From a virus, in IMG/VR virus record IMGVR_UViG_3300044635_001982, positions 1-57,989 of that record: 57,989 nt of DNA; one strand, 5' to 3'. Both the position numbers and the translations under genes were made by a program. The notes under the pieces were generated by a model that saw only the letters and a program-made list of their open reading frames with translations, was not told the DNA's origin and made no database searches. Of this stretch, positions 56,469 to 57,989 are shown in pieces; position 1 is the stretch's first letter, and each line of letters starts with the position of its first letter.

Positions 56469-56671
56469 AAGCAACATCGAGAAACTCCCGCGCTCTGACG
56501 GCCGCACAGAAAGGGGCGCTCAAAGCCTACAACTTCGCGCTTGCCCAAGAAGACCGCTACCTCGGGAGCGTGTTTGTCACTCCCGCCGGGCAGCGCGAAA
56601 AGGAAGCGCAAACGCAGGCGGCTTACGCCGCGTGCAAAGCGCTGGGAATGACGCATGAGCACGGGCTGTAA
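56465..56671 (+). CDS. Small protein, unknown (68 aa)
   Basis: Starts with GTG (GTGA overlap): MKATSRNSRALTAAQKGALK, then LAQEDRYLGSVFVTPAGQRE and AAYAACKALGMTHEHGL. Probably helical. The last gene of its operon, followed by heptamer repeats. Confidence 0.5.
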   Translation: MKATSRNSRALTAAQKGALKAYNFALAQEDRYLGSVFVTPAGQREKEAQTQAAYAACKALGMTHEHGL

Positions 56672-56674
56672 AAG

Positions 56675-56690
56675 AGTTGAGAGTTGAGGG
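56675..56690. repeat. Short heptamer repeat
   Basis: Two degenerate units (GTTGAGA, GTTGAGG) after the 68-aa gene. Confidence 0.7.
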
Positions 56691-56713
56691 GTGAGAGTAA
56701 AGAATCCGCGGCG

Positions 56714-57022
56714 ATGAATAACCCGACCGATGAGAGTGAGGTGGAGAGCATCGCGCCGGAGGAGATGACGACGGCGGCGGGGCTGGTGGCGAAGGTGGTG
56801 GCGGAACGGGAGCGGTGGCTGCGGGCGTGGCACGAAACGGTGATGCAACCGGATCTGCTGCGGTGGCATGACGCGGAGGTGAATTCGCGGTTTGTGGCGC
56901 CGGGAAGCGGCTGGCTGCAAAGCGGGGAGCGGGTGCTGGGGTGGTTCAAGGTGAGGTATCACGAGGGGCTGGGGGATGTGAGGATCGAGGCGGACTGGCC
57001 GGAAGTGGATGTTGCAAGTTGA
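56714..57022 (+). CDS. Small acidic protein, unknown (102 aa)
   Basis: MNNPTDESEVESIAPEEMTT, a helical part (AAGLVAKVVAERERWLRAWH) and a compact end with WFKVRYHEGLGDVRIEADWP. It ends DVAS, and its TGA is inside a heptamer array. It sits between the small-gene operon and the virion gene at 57114. No family is recognised. Confidence 0.5.
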   Translation: MNNPTDESEVESIAPEEMTTAAGLVAKVVAERERWLRAWHETVMQPDLLRWHDAEVNSRFVAPGSGWLQSGERVLGWFKVRYHEGLGDVRIEADWPEVDVAS

Positions 57023-57037
57023 GGGTTGAGTGTTGAG
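57018..57037. repeat. Heptamer repeat (GTTGAGW)n
   Basis: Three units (GTTGAGG, GTTGAGT, GTTGAG) overlapping the 3' end of the 102-aa gene. Confidence 0.8.
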
Positions 57038-57076
57038 GCGGCGGCGAAGAAGCGGAAGGGCCGGGCCAAAAGATTC

Positions 57077-57104
57077 TTGCCGAACTGAGGCGTGACCGTA
57101 GCGG
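57077..57104 (+). promoter_or_regulatory. Class B promoter for the polyvalent-protein operon
   Basis: TTGCCG (57077-57082), a 16-base spacer and TAGCGG (57099-57104), 9 nt before the ATG at 57114. No other promoter is seen before the giant gene, so it probably drives that too. Confidence 0.65.
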
Positions 57105-57113
57105 GACAAGGGC

Positions 57114-57989
57114 ATGGCTTATCCACGCTCCGCCCGCCGCCGTGAAGAAATGCCGCAACGCCCGCGCATCGATGCGCGAGCGGCGCGGCGCGACCTGAAC
57201 GGGAATGTCATCTCGGAACCGGGGGAGATGGCGTTCACGAAAATGCACCGCGGCATGGATGGGAAGCCGGACAGCGGCGAGAGCATCGGGCGCGGAACGA
57301 CGATGCAGTTCCCCGCGCGGAAATCGGGCCTCGACGGACTGCGACCGCTGGCGGATGCGCCGGCTCAGCGGCAGGGACCGCTGCCGGACGGCGGAACGAT
57401 GGACACGACCACGACGCCTTCGGGGTTTCCGCGCAGCCGGATGACGACGGGCAACGCCGGGGTGGAGATGCGCGGGGCGGAGGAGCGCGGGGCGCAGATG
57501 GCTCCGGCGGCATCGCGGACGGCATTTCCCCGACCGGGAACGGGGGCGAACATCATGCGCCAGCCGGACGGGAGTCCGGGGGGGCTGATCACGGCGGCAC
57601 CGGGGGGAGGGCGCGATCTTTCGAGCGTGTATGGCACGGGGAGTCTGCGGTTTCCGCAGCCTCCAGGGTTGGCGAAGCAGGATATGACGGCGATGCCGCG
57701 ACACAGTGCGCTGCTGCCGACGGCGCGGGTGAGACCTCGGGCGGAGGCGGATGCGCTGGCGGCGAAGCTGGAAAGGCCCGAACCGCAGCCTCCAGGGCTG
57801 GCGAAGCAGGATATGACGGCGATGCCGCGACACAGTGCGCTGCTGCCGACGGCGCGGGTGAGACCTCGGGCGGAGGCGGATGCGCTGGCGGCGAAGCTGG
57901 AAAGGCCCGAACCGCAGCCTCCAGGGCTGGCGAAGCAGGATATGACGGCGATGCCGCGACACAGTGCGCTGCTGCCGACGGCGCGGGTG
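57114..57989 (+). CDS. Repeat-bearing protein, N-terminal part (continues at base 2)
   Basis: Starts MAYPRSARRREEMPQRPRID under a class B promoter. The first 180 residues are rich in Gly, Pro, Arg and Met (GEMAFTKMHRGMDGKPDSGE) and look disordered. From residue 182 on, 43-aa units repeat. The frame runs out of the window and re-enters at base 2 to end at 217, giving about 321 aa as assembled. It leads the operon of the giant protein and may be a virion-internal partner. The array may vary in length. Confidence 0.7.
   Translation, partial: MAYPRSARRREEMPQRPRIDARAARRDLNGNVISEPGEMAFTKMHRGMDGKPDSGESIGRGTTMQFPARKSGLDGLRPLADAPAQRQGPLPDGGTMDTTTTPSGFPRSRMTTGNAGVEMRGAEERGAQMAPAASRTAFPRPGTGANIMRQPDGSPGGLITAAPGGGRDLSSVYGTGSLRFPQPPGLAKQDMTAMPRHSALLPTARVRPRAEADALAAKLERPEPQPPGLAKQDMTAMPRHSALLPTARVRPRAEADALAAKLERPEPQPPGLAKQDMTAMPRHSALLPTARV
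57657..57989 (+). repeat. 129-bp tandem repeat array (43-aa protein repeat)
   Basis: Full units lie at 57732-57860 and 57861-57989. A 75-bp partial unit precedes them at 57657-57731, and another partial unit continues after the junction at 128-166. The unit encodes 43 residues starting RPRAEADALAAKL and ending SALLPTARV. The two full units are identical, so an assembler could collapse or expand the array. The true copy number is unknown. Confidence 0.85.
57863..57989. repeat. Right copy of 127-bp terminal direct repeat
   Basis: Identical to 1-127. Removing one copy gives a circle of about 57,862 bp and restores an uninterrupted gene that starts at 57114 and ends at 217. Confidence 0.9.

Noticed and set aside
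23216-57037. CRISPR array
   Set aside because: The repeats are 7-base tandem units without spacers, and no cas gene is seen.
1-57989. Conjugative plasmid interpretation
   Set aside because: No Rep, partition, relaxase or type IV secretion gene is seen. Terminase, portal, capsid and attP point to a phage.

Overview
The window is best read as the complete genome of a temperate, tailed, probably podovirus-like phage (or its circularised prophage form). The first 127 bases (1-127) are identical to the last 127 (57863-57989), so the sequence closes into a circle of about 57,862 bp. One gene runs across the junction. GC content is high, and heptameric GTTGAGW repeats are scattered between genes. 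From memory, such repeats are common in Verrucomicrobiota (Opitutales-like) chromosomes. Together with the phage att site, which carries the 3' end of a tRNA-Ser-like gene, this suggests a high-GC verrucomicrobial host, but that is an inference.

Layout. (1) 57114 through the junction to 18625, plus strand: a repeat-bearing 321-aa protein, then a 6,064-codon ORF encoding a giant polyvalent protein. It carries two ParB-like domains, a RelA/SpoT-like domain, an N6-adenine methyltransferase-like domain, an SNF2-type helicase, a sigma-70-like segment, a DpdA/TGT-like TIM barrel and a C-terminal LPD-like virion region. A 43-aa basic protein follows. (2) 18864-34170, minus strand: virion genes. These are a glycosyltransferase next to a (GPT)n collagen-like fibre protein, connector/tail-type proteins, an RyR-domain protein, the major capsid protein, a scaffold-like protein, a CHAP-like lysis protein with membrane proteins, a dockerin-like protein, a small HExxH protein and the portal. 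(3) 34371-39089, minus strand: a SNF2 helicase, small genes, attP, a tyrosine integrase, a membrane protein and a ribbon-helix-helix (RHH) repressor. (4) 39170-48843, plus strand: a second, divergent RHH repressor, an excisionase-like HTH protein, then a tightly overlapping early operon of small genes that includes a pol X-like nucleotidyltransferase, an ASCH protein, a DNA methyltransferase and an XRE regulator. (5) 48840-57022, plus strand: an integron-integrase-like recombinase, a serine recombinase, terminase small and large subunits, a possible extra terminase-nuclease-like protein and small accessory genes.

How it may work together. The integrase, attP with arm-type repeats, two RHH repressors with two different palindromes, and the HTH protein form the lysogeny module. 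No DNA polymerase, primase or RNA polymerase is seen, so replication depends on the host. Two promoter-like families recur. Class A (TTGACG-N17-TGTGGT or TGGGGT, four copies) precedes small early genes. Class B (TTGCNN-N16-TARCNN, ten candidate copies, one with a divergent -10) precedes mostly virion and packaging genes. In most copies the -10 lies only 6-10 nt from the start codon, which predicts leaderless mRNAs. The sigma-like segment in the giant, probably injected, protein is a candidate reader of class B promoters. This link is inference and can be tested.
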